From NCBI GenBank assembly GCA_005408345.1, contig SEMN01000046.1, forward strand, positions 1,585,501 through 1,649,500: a stretch of 64,000 nucleotides of DNA, read 5' to 3'. Under the pieces are notes generated by a model. It made no database searches. It was not told the DNA's origin and saw only the letters and a list, made by a program, of their open reading frames with translations. The translations under genes and the position numbers were made by a program. Each line of letters starts with the position of its first letter. Position 1 is the first letter of the stretch. Origin of the DNA: Macquaria australasica (taxonomy: Eukaryota > Chordata > Actinopteri > Centrarchiformes > Percichthyidae). Shown piece after piece: positions 26,559 to 38,881 of this stretch.

Positions 26559-27487
26559 CACGCCTGGGCAGGGAGCAGCTCCTGCTATCGAGGGCATTTC
26601 CATGTCGCAGGGTTGGGAGTCGGGTTCCTGGCAGAGCGGCCCGGCAGCTCTCTGTCTTCCATCGATTAGACCCGTCTGTCGGCCGGCAGCCCTGCTTACA
26701 CACTCCATGCCTCTCTGCTAATCTTTATAGAGTTGACTTCACTGACAGAGTTATTGGAGCACTCGAAGCTGAGGGGAGAGGAGGACTGTGACAGAAGGAC
26801 AAATGGGGGAGTTGGGAGGAGAGGGTGATGGCGATGACAGTCAGGAGCGGCGTGGAGAGGAATTCCTGCTTTGGTTATGGAGATTACGGAGGTGCACAAG
26901 GCCATATGAAACCAGCAGTTTGCCTACTACATGTATAGACACCTGATGGAGTATTCATTCATGTGCAAACACATCCATAGGTACACATTCCTGTGTATGC
27001 CTGCACAGATGTCAATTTTAACTGAAGTGTCAGTCTATTCTTCTGATTAAGGCTCACTCTTTCTTTGCAGCCCTCTCACACCAAGGCCACATTCTTTACA
27101 TTTACATCTTCAGCCCATCTCATTTTTCAGCAGTATTCACAGTTTGGGCTTTTTTGTGTAGCTGTGGAGCCGACACAGAATGAGAGAGAAAAATAGAGTG
27201 TAGTATAAACAGGAGAAAGAGAGAGACACGGAGAGCCCTTGAGTGAATAATGCAAGCTCATAGAAGAGTTGGACTGGACTGTGTGTGTGTGTGTGTGCAT
27301 GTGAAAACTTTTGTGTTCAGAGCCTTAGGGCACCAGTATGGACCTTTAACATTTTTATGAGTTTGTGAACACTTAACAGTGTTTCTTTGTGTTTGAGATG
27401 TATAGCGTATGTGTGCGGGTCGCTGAAGACTGTACGGTCCAGGCAGGTCAGGCTGAGCCCTCGTGATCTGAAAGAAACACAGGCTTG

Positions 27488-27514
<27 letters not shown>
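27488..27514. repeat. (CA)n microsatellite
   Basis: CA repeat followed by (CACT)n-like sequence. A (CCAG)n-like stretch lies at about 27697-27720. Confidence 0.93.
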
Positions 27515-27518
<4 letters not shown>

Positions 27519-28391
27519 TCACAAATACACTCACACAAGCACTAACAGGTCGGTATCAGTGTTGTTGTGGCCAGCAGGTAGCAGTGTGTTGGCCTGCTTG
27601 TCTGGACCCAGATAACAGCAGATCCATTACCCCCTGGAAGCCGAGGTCTGATCACCGGACAGATAGAGCCGCTCACTCACTGTCTGTGGGCCATCCAGCC
27701 AGCCAGCTAGCCAGCCAGCCTCCGCTGTGGAGCTAAAGAGGATCACAACCAGGGGCAAAAGGAGAGCAGACCCCTTCTGTTAGAGGAAATGATCAAATAC
27801 ATGCTCGATGATAACTACAGGAGGAAAGCTACAATTCTTTCTCATTTACTCAGCAGGGAAAAACGCGTGGATGCCTTTTTAATGTCTCTACCTACAGTTT
27901 GAATATATGTTGACTTGTGAAATTAGCCTAGCTCAGTTACTGCAACTGGCTCAAATATAAGATGAAACAAACAGTGCAGTCTCACATCTGCTTTCCAAAA
28001 ATTGTAAACTACATATACGAGACTTTCAACCCTGTCAAATGCTCCCTTTGTTATTTTCTTTTTATATTTATTACATGAAAAAGTACAATGTTTTTACACC
28101 CAAACTGGCTGTTTATCAGGTACAGACGATACAGAAGCAGATTCATGTGTGTGGTATTGAATTAATTAGTCTTTGTCCTAACCATAGGTGTGGCTGGTGT
28201 TAACCCTTATTGTAAGACAACCACGCCTTGTGCATCTCTCCAAGACTTTTCGAAGATAAGAAACATTTTGAATAAAACAGCCATATTATTCACATTAGTG
28301 ATTTCACTAACATGAAAACTGCGTTGTGTATAGTTCACTTAGACCAGCCATGCAAATCTGGTAATGTTTGCAAGATAAATAATTCCCAAAC

Positions 28392-28759
28392 TTTAAAGGA
28401 ATAGTTTGACATTTTAGGAAACACACTTACATGTTATATCTCAATTGGTTAGCTTAGCTTAAGTGAAAAAAATGTGTAAAAAACACCACCCGATGTTTTT
28501 CCACTTCCGTTTTTGTACGGATTAAACAAACAAGATATAACGGTTTAATTAGTGAGCTTTAGAGGTGCTGGTAGGCGGATTTTGTTACCCCCTGGCCTGT
28601 TTTCAGTCTTTATGCAATGCTAAGCTAAGCTAAGCTAACCAGCTGCTGGCTCTAGCTCCTTATTTGACGTACAGACATGAGAGCGCCGTAAGCCTTTTCA
28701 TCTAAGTCTCAGAAAAAAGCGATGAAGTGTTTTTCCCAAAATGTTGATTGTTCCTTTAC
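28392..28759. mobile_element. percomorph short element with TIR-like ends (aaggaatagtttgacatttt type)
   Basis: Opens tttaaaggaatagtttgaca and closes aaaatgttgattgttccttta, an imperfect inverted repeat. Internal blocks gatataacggtttaattagtg, agaggtgctggtaggcggat, atgctaagctaagctaagct and cagctgctggctctagctcc are familiar from a very abundant percomorph repeat. 368 bases, no coding. Confidence 0.7.
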
Positions 28760-29349
28760 ATAGATTGCTCCCTGATCTCCCAGGCGTTCAGGAAGCTGAG
28801 CTCACACCTTTCAACATGCCTTCAAATTGCTAGCAAAGACATGAAAAAGGGCATCAATGAGTCTGTACCTCCCTGAGAAAGTAGGAAAAAAATGTATGTT
28901 TCCCTCAAAAAACAAACTATTCTTTTAGATATAAACTCAAATAGCCACACAACAGAGAACACCCTGAAGGAGAGAACAAATGGACACAATTGATCTGGAA
29001 GCTCTGGGGGAGGGGGTATGGTCGGATGCAGAATTAAGACTGAAGACGTTGTACAGCGAACAAGCAGGATCATTAGTTAAAATTGGATGCTGAATGGAGA
29101 TAGCCTGTGTGAAATGAAGGAATGAAGATAATGTCATGAAATGCAGCTTGGATTTTAGTGGATGGTTTTATGGAGGTGGAGGGAGAGAGAGAGAGCGAGA
29201 CAGAGGAGTGTGATGTGTGTGAGGAGTTAACACTGTTCAGGTATTGTGCATCAGGTTTGTTTGTGTGCAGAGAGAGAAAAAGAGGGAGATAGTGGCAAAC
29301 AGGGCAGCTATCAAAAAGACACAGGCTGCTTTAAACTCCATCTCTGTTT

Positions 29350-29387
29350 CTTCTTCTCTCTCTCTCTCTCTTTCTTTTCTCATTTTT

Positions 29388-29429
<42 letters not shown>

Positions 29430-29445
29430 CCTCTCTCTCTCTTCC
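29350..29445. repeat. (CT)n tract
   Basis: CT-rich sequence with an uninterrupted (CT)n core at about 29393-29426. Confidence 0.9.
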
Positions 29446-29607
29446 TCTGCTCCCTGGCCATGCTGATGATTGACGGCCTGAGGGTTTTAATGGGCACTGG
29501 AGAGCAGGAGCTGAGGTCGGGGTTGTCATGGCAACTAGGAGAAGGGGCCTTTTGCTGCTGCTTCACCTGAGTACTGTGGAGCCTCGTTGGCTGGTTGAGG
29601 CAGGCAG

Positions 29608-29608
<1 letters not shown>

Positions 29609-29649
<41 letters not shown>
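29609..29649. repeat. (CA)n microsatellite
   Basis: Uninterrupted CA repeat. Confidence 0.95.
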
Positions 29650-29653
<4 letters not shown>

Positions 29654-30132
29654 CACACATACTTACATGCCAGCATCACTTCCATTCACTCTTCCTCCTC
29701 TCCCTGAGATGCCCTGCCGTTCATCCAGCTACCTCTGGCCTTCTCTCTTCCTCTTCTCATTTTCATTTCCATCCTCCTTTTCTCTTCTTCTCTCTCTGCT
29801 GATCCCTTAATAGATAATGCTCTCCGATACGCCACAGCTGGTTAACTGTGTATGCGCATTTGTGTGTGTAATGTACAGCATTTAGCCTATTGTTTTGGCT
29901 GTCCCATTGTTCGAATACAGCTCACAATAATACATTTTATAGGGCCCGGCTGAGGCCTTAGATTCCTCTGTGTTTTTGTAAGAGATCCCGCAAAGTTGCT
30001 CCATCCATCAAACTAATTTCACACTGTTTTATTCATTCTGTTATGTCTGCTACAGACGTCTTCGGTCCAAAATTTGGACACAATCCGAGACAGAGCAGTG
30101 GAAAACCACCCCTATCTGACATGTGTAATGTA

Positions 30133-30135
<3 letters not shown>

Positions 30136-30200
<65 letters not shown>
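30136..30200. repeat. (AT)n microsatellite
   Basis: About 65 bases of perfect AT alternation, the only long AT repeat in the window. Self-complementary, so able to form a cruciform. Confidence 0.97.
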
Positions 30201-30204
<4 letters not shown>

Positions 30205-30923
30205 TACATACGTTTCGGCCACTTTGTACATGTCCCAGACCACCAGGCTTGAAGTTTTAAAAAGTAAAAGGCAGAATACTATGCATGCACCTCATATCAG
30301 TGGGCTTAATGTCCATCTGTTATGAACCATAAACCTTCAGGCCAACCCAAATCCATTGCTGACTTGTATATTAGGCAGCCTCTGCTGTCAGCAGTCTGTG
30401 TTGGGTAAATAAAACGAATTATCATAAATAACTTTGTGATGCCGGGGGCATTGCTAGCAAGTTAGCCGTACGCTCCTTTACTTTCTGGTTTGGTTGACTC
30501 TTGACTTCCCTCCGTCTCTTCTTCTTCTCTTTCTCCATCTCTCTTGTTTGCCAGCTCTGTCCGTTTAAATGTCTCCCTTACTCTCTCTCTCTCTCTCTTT
30601 CTCTCCATCTCTTCTTCTTCTTCTCTCTCCACGCTCTCTCTGCTTGTGTCTGACTCTTGTGGATATGTCCGTGTCCACACTCTGTAAGTCTCTTATGATT
30701 TGTTCAGAGTCCCACAGATTCACACCTTCTTACCAGCGCAGTGTGTCCATGTGTGTGTGCATGTATGTGTGTGTGTGTGTGTGTGTGTTTGTCCTGCCTC
30801 GTGGCCCCGGGGCCTGTTAGTTAGTGTCTGGGCCGTGTGGGTCAGCCGAGGGATGGAGGGATTGTTTGCTCTGGAAGTGAGTGGAGCTCCAGTTACAGTA
30901 GGGGGAGGGGCCGGAGGAGAGCG

Positions 30924-30926
<3 letters not shown>

Positions 30927-30987
<61 letters not shown>
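30927..30987. repeat. (GT)n microsatellite
   Basis: Uninterrupted GT repeat of about 61 bases. Confidence 0.96.
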
Positions 30988-30989
<2 letters not shown>

Positions 30990-32847
30990 ATTTTGTGGAG
31001 AGTCTATAATTGTTCAGTAGGTAACAGATTTAGTGAAATTAAAAAACCAATATTAACACTTTTGCGCAACTCCGACCTAATCAACAAAATGATTTATTAT
31101 ATGAGCAGTTTTCTGATCTGCCACCTCCTTGGTTAAGACTGTGGTCATGAAATTAAAAAAAAACAACGCTGACTGTTGTAAGAGACAGGATGTGGAGTCA
31201 AAGTCTAACATTTTTTATTCCCACCCATCTACCCTGACATTTTGAGAAGTGTAACGTCGTCAGAATCTTCCACATTTGTTACTTAGATTATCTTGGACAG
31301 TCATTATTCGCTCCACCATAAGAAGTCTCTTGTCAGGAAAATATAAAAATAGGTTGCTTTAAGAGTTTTAATATAAAACCAATTCTGTTGTTTTTCCTAT
31401 GAGGACAGAGTGTCAGTATGGAGGAAGGGCTGTTTGTAGCTTTATAATCCCTCTTCCACAACGCTGCACCGTCCTGTAACACACAAATTGGCTCCACATT
31501 CCGGCTGAAAATCTGTTCTTTGGGTAACTTTTTTGTTCCCTCCTCTCGCCGCGCTGGCCATGTGTGAATGTCGAGCTCAGACAAGGCAGTCATCACCAAA
31601 CACCGACTGTCAGCCTCACTGCCTCAGAAGAAAACCAGAGCAGCAAGTGTCACATCTGTCTTCTCCGCGATGTTGAAAATCATTATGATTGAGAGCAAAG
31701 ATGACGGAAATATTGCCAGAAACATATTTGGAGGCCATATTCAAACTGGGGTTGCATGCAGGAATTAAGGCTGCTCCGTATAAATCAAGATTATGGCACT
31801 GATTTACATTTTTTACGTTATTCAGCAATATGAAGCGCGGCCAAAACACTGATAGGAATTTAAAAAAATCCACCAAAGCCCGTGGGTGGGCTGGGAAATA
31901 AACCTCAATACTTTTACCCAATGAAATGTGTTTGTAACACTTACAATAAAAACTGTTGAAAGCTGGCTATCTTATTGTTAATCAGATATTTGATCTAAAG
32001 AAAAATGAAGAAATAAGACGTTTGGCATATTTTAATAAATGAAAAAAAAGAGTTCTGTAGAAAAACACTGAAAAAGGTGTTGTTTAGTGTAGCTATATCA
32101 AAACTCAAGGAGTTGTTTGATCTCCAGCCCTACATGGAGGCGCCACAGGAAGGCTTTTATTTGAAGCAGTTGCAGAAAGTGTCGAAATATTGACTTTGAA
32201 GAATGTTATTGTTCAGTCAGAGTTTGTGTAAATGAACAATTTGCACATTTTCACATAGTTTTTGTTGGTCAACTGATCAGTTTGGCACATTGCTCGGGAG
32301 GAATGGGCTTTTTTTACAGCTTAATTAAGTAGAGCAAATGGGATCAGATCTGAAAATAAAAGAAACAGGAGCTGTGCATTTGTACGACTCTTCCTGTTCA
32401 TAACTCTACGCCTCTCTGCAGCCTCTCTGCATTTTCAAGTTCAGCTAGTTCTGAAAAGGTACGATTGATTTGGCTGTCTGTTGCGGTCAGACGGTGCATC
32501 CTAGTTTCCTGGAAGCCCGCCGAAGCCTTAATGTTCCTCCCAAACTATCTGCATCTTGACAAGAGAGTTTTGTGTCCTTCATCAAATAATTTATCACTGT
32601 GACTAAAGAATCATATCTTCATCAGTTATCAGTAATTGCTCTATTTGTGTCCAGAAATTCAGTGAGTATAATCAGGGTTGGACGTTTTGTGGCAAATCAT
32701 TTCTGCACACCGTATCTCTCTTTCCATTATTTTCAGTGAGCACGATGATTTTAACACCTTGCTGATTGCTGTTTTGTCCCACAACTGTCTGTTGCTCCAT
32801 CGATCTTGAATACTGAGAGTATACTGTGCTTTCTTGTGTTTTTTCAG

Positions 32848-32937
32848 AGTGCGGCCGCTGCTCCCAGTCCAGTGATGGGCAACATGCCACCCAATGATGG
32901 CATGCCGGGAGGACCCATGCCCCCGGGCTTCTTTCAA
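32848..32937 (+). CDS. ssbp4: ssbp4 exon a (first in window)
   Basis: Acceptor ttttttcag, then 30 codons SAAAAPSPVMGNMPPNDG...PPGFFQ, then donor gtaagg. Phase 0 at both ends. In the family this exon follows the residues KAFHDY, which were not found upstream in the window. The frame stays open into the following intron to about 33069, which is intron read-through and not coding. Confidence 0.96.
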
Positions 32938-34398
32938 GTAAGGAAAAGAACTTTTCTCGCTGACTTCATCTCTCGCCCACCCCCACCTTCACCCATCACG
33001 CACCCCCGACAGCTCCCCCCCCCAGAGCCATCGCTAAGCCTATCCTTCTGTCTCCTCCTCCTTTTTTAGCCTCTTTAGCTGTCCTAATCCCTGTCCAGAT
33101 GTGTTCCCTTCTCTGTCTCTCTGCTTTTGTCCCATATGTCCATGCTCGGGTTGTTAACTCCTGCTCTGTGTGAAGCTGTAGATACTAACTGACTCCTAAA
33201 GAGTTTTTGTCATATGTTGTATCTGCCCAAATATGAAATGTTGAGAGGAGAGCAAGTGAAAGTGCTAGTAGATTTCGTTGTGGTTGAGGAGGAGAGGAGA
33301 GGGGAGGAGAGGAGGCTATTTTCTCTGGTTTGTGTTGCTTCACTAATTCCTCGTGTCATCACTGTTCTCTGACGAGGTCACACACACTCTCTCTGTGTCC
33401 ATCACTCTCTCCTTTCCCTCTCATACTTGCACACACACAAGCCTTATTTGACACTTTGACACAATTTAAACTAGTAGCACTTTAAAAAATTGAGGTTTTA
33501 AAATATCTGCACCCCCAATGATATTCACTGAATTAGCAGAAAAACAAGAACTGAAAAGTTGTATTCACTTAAAACTGCTGAACTACTTTAAGTAAAATAA
33601 TTTTACTATCAAGACAACTGTTTTTAAGTGAAAAAGTAGTAGCACATAAAAATCACCATCAAATATCAGATATTGTCACATCATATCATTCAGTCCAAGT
33701 TTTGGGAGCAGTTATGTTTTTATGAAAGTTAGTGCTGGTAGTTTGTTGCCATTGGACTGAGCCAGGCTAGCTGTTTCCCCCCGTTTCCAGTCTTAATGCT
33801 AAGCTAAGCTAACTGGCTGCTGGCTGTAGCTCCATATTTATTGTACAGACAAGAGAGTGGTGTCAGTCTTCTCATCTAACTCAAGAAACGCAAGAAAGAG
33901 AATACGCGTATTTCCTTCTTGAATTAAAAATGTAACAGTCAGTGCTCAAATGATTATTTGCTTACTCAGTTTATCAACAGAAAATTAATTGCCAACAATT
34001 TAGATAAATTTTCAATTTGTTTATCGAGCAAAAGTGCCAAACATTTGTCAGTTCCACCTTCTCAAATGTGAGGATTTGCTACTTTTCTCTGTTTAGTGAT
34101 TAACATGGGGGTTTTGAACATTGGTAAGACAAAACAAGTGATTTGAAGACGTCTCTTTGGGCTCTTCTTTAATAACTGTATACATATTCGGTCAAAGTCT
34201 GTTTTTGTTATTCACTTGTAACAATAACAAAATGTACAATATCCCATAATAATCTCCATATAATTAATGAGTAAGCATTTTTTTTTTTACAAATTTGCTG
34301 CTACTGGACGTTTAATATGCCTGATGTGTAAATACATACAGTGTGGAACTGTATAGCCATTTGCCTGTGTTGTCTTGTACTGGTTGATTGGCAGCATG

Positions 34399-34434
<36 letters not shown>

Positions 34435-37400
34435 ATGCTGGGGTTGTGGAGAATGTTAATGATGTATGAGCAGTGAGCAGGCCAGGGAGAAAGCTATCTG
34501 ATGGCGTTGCATGAGTGACATTGCTTTCCATAAATAGACCCTGTGTGCATGGCAGGCAGACAGACAGACAGACAGGATGGGCAGAGGGGAGAGCAATATT
34601 CACTCTCTTCTCTTCTCTTCTCTTCTCTTCTCTTCTCTTCTCTTCTCTTTGCTTAGCTCAGCTAATCTGAGCAGCAAAGCAGGCAAAGGTAAAGAAAACA
34701 AAAAAATAAAAGTGTGAACACAGAGCCTGCATAACGCACAAAAACATACACAAAATGTTCTCTGCACCTCTCCAAACTTTACATCAGATTTCCCTATATC
34801 AAGCAGACGGATTTGCCAGAGCAGCAGCATATTTAAATGTGTTGTAGCGTGTGTATATGGCATCTTTCAACTGGAGCTAAAACCACACACACTGGCTGAC
34901 ATTCACTCCCTAGTGAACTAATGGTTGCGGTCTGCACTGAAAGTGCAGGCTACTGAGTTTTTTCTGCAGTTCATTTATTCATTCAGGTGAAGGGGAAGCC
35001 GATTTTTTATATCCTTCCCTCCCACATATTGTTGAGATTTTACTCATATACTCATCTCACCGCTCTCAGTTACACTGTAGGTAAGGTCAGTCGATTGACA
35101 GTGTGAGATTTTCACGTTTGTAATGTTTGAGTGCAGAAGACTCAAAACTCAAAAATTAACCATTATATTATGTTTCCAATGTGAAATTGTGAATGGATTG
35201 TATCTGCTGAAACAGAATTTTCTCCAAGCTTTAGTAATTTCTCATCTCAACTGCGGGTCGGCTTCCTCTCACCACCTTCCTCCCCTCTCCTCTCTCCTTC
35301 GTACGCCTGGCATCCTTCTCCATGACATTTCCTCACTCTCTCCATTTCCCTTGTCTTTGAAACTATTATTTTCTCGCTCTCACACGCACTGCTTCAGTGA
35401 CACATGCTTACTCACCGACTCCGCTGTGTGTGAACTGTTCACGTGTGCTCTGTGTGTGTGTTGCAGGATTTTTTCCCAGTTGCACTAGCGGGGTAATTAA
35501 CATAGGTGACCCCAACACTGTTATTGGCTGCGGTCCTGGGAGAGAGGGATGAGGGGCAAAGGAGGGACAGTGGAGGAAAATGGAGGTGGAGGCGAGGAGG
35601 AGGAGGAGGAGGAGGGTGTCCGCCCCCGTGCTCCCCTAATCTGTAGCTGTAGGACGAACTGGGCATGAAAGACATGCTTTAGGTAGGAAAACAGAGGAAG
35701 GAGGAGAAAACAGAGAGTGATGCTGGGTTGGTGTGAGGATCTCTATACATTTGGTTTATAATCCTCTCCTCTCAGCGAAAGTCCACTGCTGCTGCATCAT
35801 GGCCCTCTGGGGAGGACAAGCAAAGGGGGAGATGACGGGGGGAGGAGAAAGAGGGAGGAAAGGCTGCGAGGAGAGGCAGAGTTAATGACAGCGAGGAGGA
35901 GGGAAAGAAAGCAGCAGAGAGTGGAGGAGAGGAGAGGAGAGGACACTGAGGCGTCAGGAAAGTCTTTCAAAAATGTTTCTTATTGGCCTTCAGAGATGTG
36001 TGCTCACAAAAATGACAGCTGACGACAATAGTGGACAGGTGATGGATTCACCTCCCATCTGCTGCTCCATAGATAGAAAATGACACATATCAGGAAAATG
36101 TTACGATTTACTGCTCAGTTTTATAATGCATACGTGCATACAGCAGATGTACAGACAATTGGACTGAATAATGAGAAAAGGAGACAAAATCTGGAAGAAA
36201 GTAGCATAAACAGGAGTGTTAGGCTTCTGTCCAGGGAAAAGCAAATTAGATGTGCTCTTTAGAGATTTATATGGTCCATCTGTCAAATAATGCCCCAGAA
36301 ATCCCTCTTTGTTGACCTTATTCTCTGATCTACACGTGGTACGTCAGGTACTCGAAAACTTAATGCGCTCCATTAAGTCTGTAAACCAGTTAGGGTGGGG
36401 CAGCCTCCTTCTACTAAACTGGAATGGCTCCTGTTGCCAAAAAAGGGATCCGAAGTCAAGGGCAGTGTGTTTTACTGCAGGTAATTGCGGCTCTTCAGGG
36501 ACAACACCAAAAAGCACAACAAGAGGATTAGGTTTGATTACACGTTTAAGAACAAGCAACCCAGGTATCAAAGACACATTTAAGAACCTGTTCAAAGCTG
36601 ACACATGGCAGGCACATGGTGAATTAGGGAGACATCTGCTCTCGGTAATTCATTTATCAAAGGTAAGACTGATCTCAGGGTTCATTCTGGTCAGTCGTAT
36701 TCCAAAGATGCAGATAAATAAACAAGGTGGCTTTAAAAAAGTGAATGGGACACTGAAAATCTTGCAGAGATGGTTGAAGAATGGTGGCTCAGGCTGTTTA
36801 TTATCTGGTAAGGGTCAAATGTCAAATCTCAGTGTTTGGTCGGGGTCAGCGTTGGTCCCTCAGTGGAGGATGTAGACTGTTGGTTTAGATGCTGGGTGAC
36901 TGAAGGACAGAAAGATAGTTACAAGGCGGCTTTTCTTGGCCCAACAGCGCGTTCAACTTCTTTGACCACTGGACAAAAGACGCCAACAGATTGTGCATAA
37001 AAAGCTCTGCAAAACATTGTAATCTCTTTTTCCACCATATCTGAAATAGCGCTCTGAATAGAAGATTCAAAAAGACAGATGCTAAAGGACCCAGATGAGA
37101 GTGTGCAGGTAAAACTTTTCACTTCTGCCTAAACTAAACCCATTGAGGAGAGGAACTGTCTTTGACTCTTATCGTCAATGCTTATCCTTGAGAGGACAGC
37201 AACAAAATGATACCTAACAGTTCTCCTTGGAATGACAGACACTTAGAAACGAGAGGCAGTCCTCAGCAAACGTTTTCTCTGTCCGTTGTCTGCCTGTAGC
37301 TTCTGTTAGACTTAGTTCAAACACGTTGATAACACTCACTACAGTGATTTCAGTGTAGCCTTTGTCTCCTACTGTGCATGCTTCTTCCCTATCAGCAGCA

Positions 37401-38846
37401 CGTTTCCGATACGGTGTGTTTTATCTGTTTAGAGACAGACGTGAGAACTCCCTCTAAACACACACACACACACATACACACACATTTCCCTGTGTGTAGG
37501 TGAAACTCTAAACATTCCTCTCAGATAAGGAGGGGATCATAGATGTATATAAATCATTTGGTGCCATCCTAACATGTTTAAATGGCTGTCAGCATTTCAC
37601 AGCCGTCCTCTGGGAGAAAACACCCCCTGATAGCGTGTTCCCATCTCTGAGCTGACGTGTTGCCATGCTATATAGCATGAGCTTGCAGGAGACCTACTGC
37701 TGCCACTGGAATGTTAGCAAGGAATGACAATGAGTGTGCACTCAATGTGTGTGTGTGTGTGTGTGTGGTGCTGTTCCTCCTGGCTTTGTTTGTTGTGTTC
37801 AGTGATGCAGGCTGCTTTGTGTTCTCGCTTTCTGTTTGTGTGTGTGTGTGCGTGTGTGTGCGTGCGTGCGTGCATGCGTGTGTGCGTGCGTGCGTGCGTG
37901 TGTGTGTGTGTGTGTGTCCAGTAGTTTGATGGCAGTTACACACTGCCCTCTAGTGTTAGCAGCTGTAAACAAGAAAAGAAAACTCAGATGACTGGTACTC
38001 TTCCATCTCTTTTTCTCTCTCCCTCTCTCTGTTAGTGGTCCATCAGGGGCAGCGGTGTGGGTCTTCCTTAAGCTGAAATGAGTGGTGGGGAGGCGAGGGG
38101 GTTGTGTTGATGGGTTTGTGGTACTGTGCCAAGCTGTTATCTCCTTAGCCGGGTAGAAAATGATTTTATTAATTGCTTCATTTAACGCTCCCCGTGTCCC
38201 CCTCCTTCTTCCCCTCTGCTGCACATATACACAAACAACACCACGCAAACACACTCACTTGCGCACACACTCCAACCAAGCTACTTTTCAAACTCACCCT
38301 GCGTACACCTCTGTGACAGCTGAAATGCTCTCTCTCTCCCTCTCTCTGCAGGGACCTGAAGAGAGAACAGTAGGGCCATAAAGGCCATATGCTGGCCCAT
38401 TCAGATGTAATAGCAGGAAGGCCCAGGGAGGCCCAGCCAGAGGAGCTATGCTCCATTATGGCACATTATAGAGAGGACCACAGTGTGTGTGTGTGAATGA
38501 GATTGTGTAGTACCTACATTGCAGGGACAAAAATGTGTTCACAGAGCCATATTATTGGGACAAAAAGCTGGTCCCCACAAGATAAACTATTACATTTTTG
38601 GGCTAAAACTTGTTTTTTTTTTGGTTAAAGTAGGTTTGGGATTAGGTTATGGTTACGGTAAGGGTTGGGGTTAGGCATGTAGTGGCTATGGTTACAGTTA
38701 GGGTAAGGCTCTAGGAAATGAATGTAAGTCAATGCAATGTCCTCCTAAGTGCTTAAAACTAGGCTGTGTGTGTGGTTGTGTGTAGAGGAGAAGCAGACTG
38801 CTGCAGCTGGATCAGTGCAGCCAGACCCCGCAGGGGTGTCTTGTTA

Positions 38847-38881
<35 letters not shown>

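Larger units (their letters stand above)
1..32847 (+). other. ssbp4: upstream intron of ssbp4 (partial, over 32.8 kb)
   Basis: No SSBP exon (ALYVYEYLLH, WEKNITLGEPPGFLHSWW, VFWDLYCAAP, KAFHDY) was found by eye in this stretch, and no other gene. It carries many (CA/GT)n tracts, pyrimidine/purine tracts and old interspersed repeats listed separately. Between these it is unremarkable AT-balanced sequence. If ssbp4 uses its usual start, this is a single intron. Non-coding first exons of alternative transcripts cannot be excluded. Confidence 0.7.

Noticed and set aside
32938..33069. Coding extension beyond ssbp4 exon a
   Set aside because: It follows a consensus gtaagg donor and does not match the SSBP family; it is intron read-through.
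34603..34649. CRISPR-like regular array
   Set aside because: It is a simple pentanucleotide repeat without spacers; no CRISPR array or cas gene is expected or seen in this vertebrate sequence.
36309..36875. 188-residue + strand open frame
   Set aside because: No recognisable domain; the minus strand of the same stretch shows broken L1-like peptide blocks, so the + frame is chance.
38630..38710. Telomere-like GGGTTAGG words
   Set aside because: Irregular and embedded in a known type of fish intron repeat; not an interstitial telomere array.
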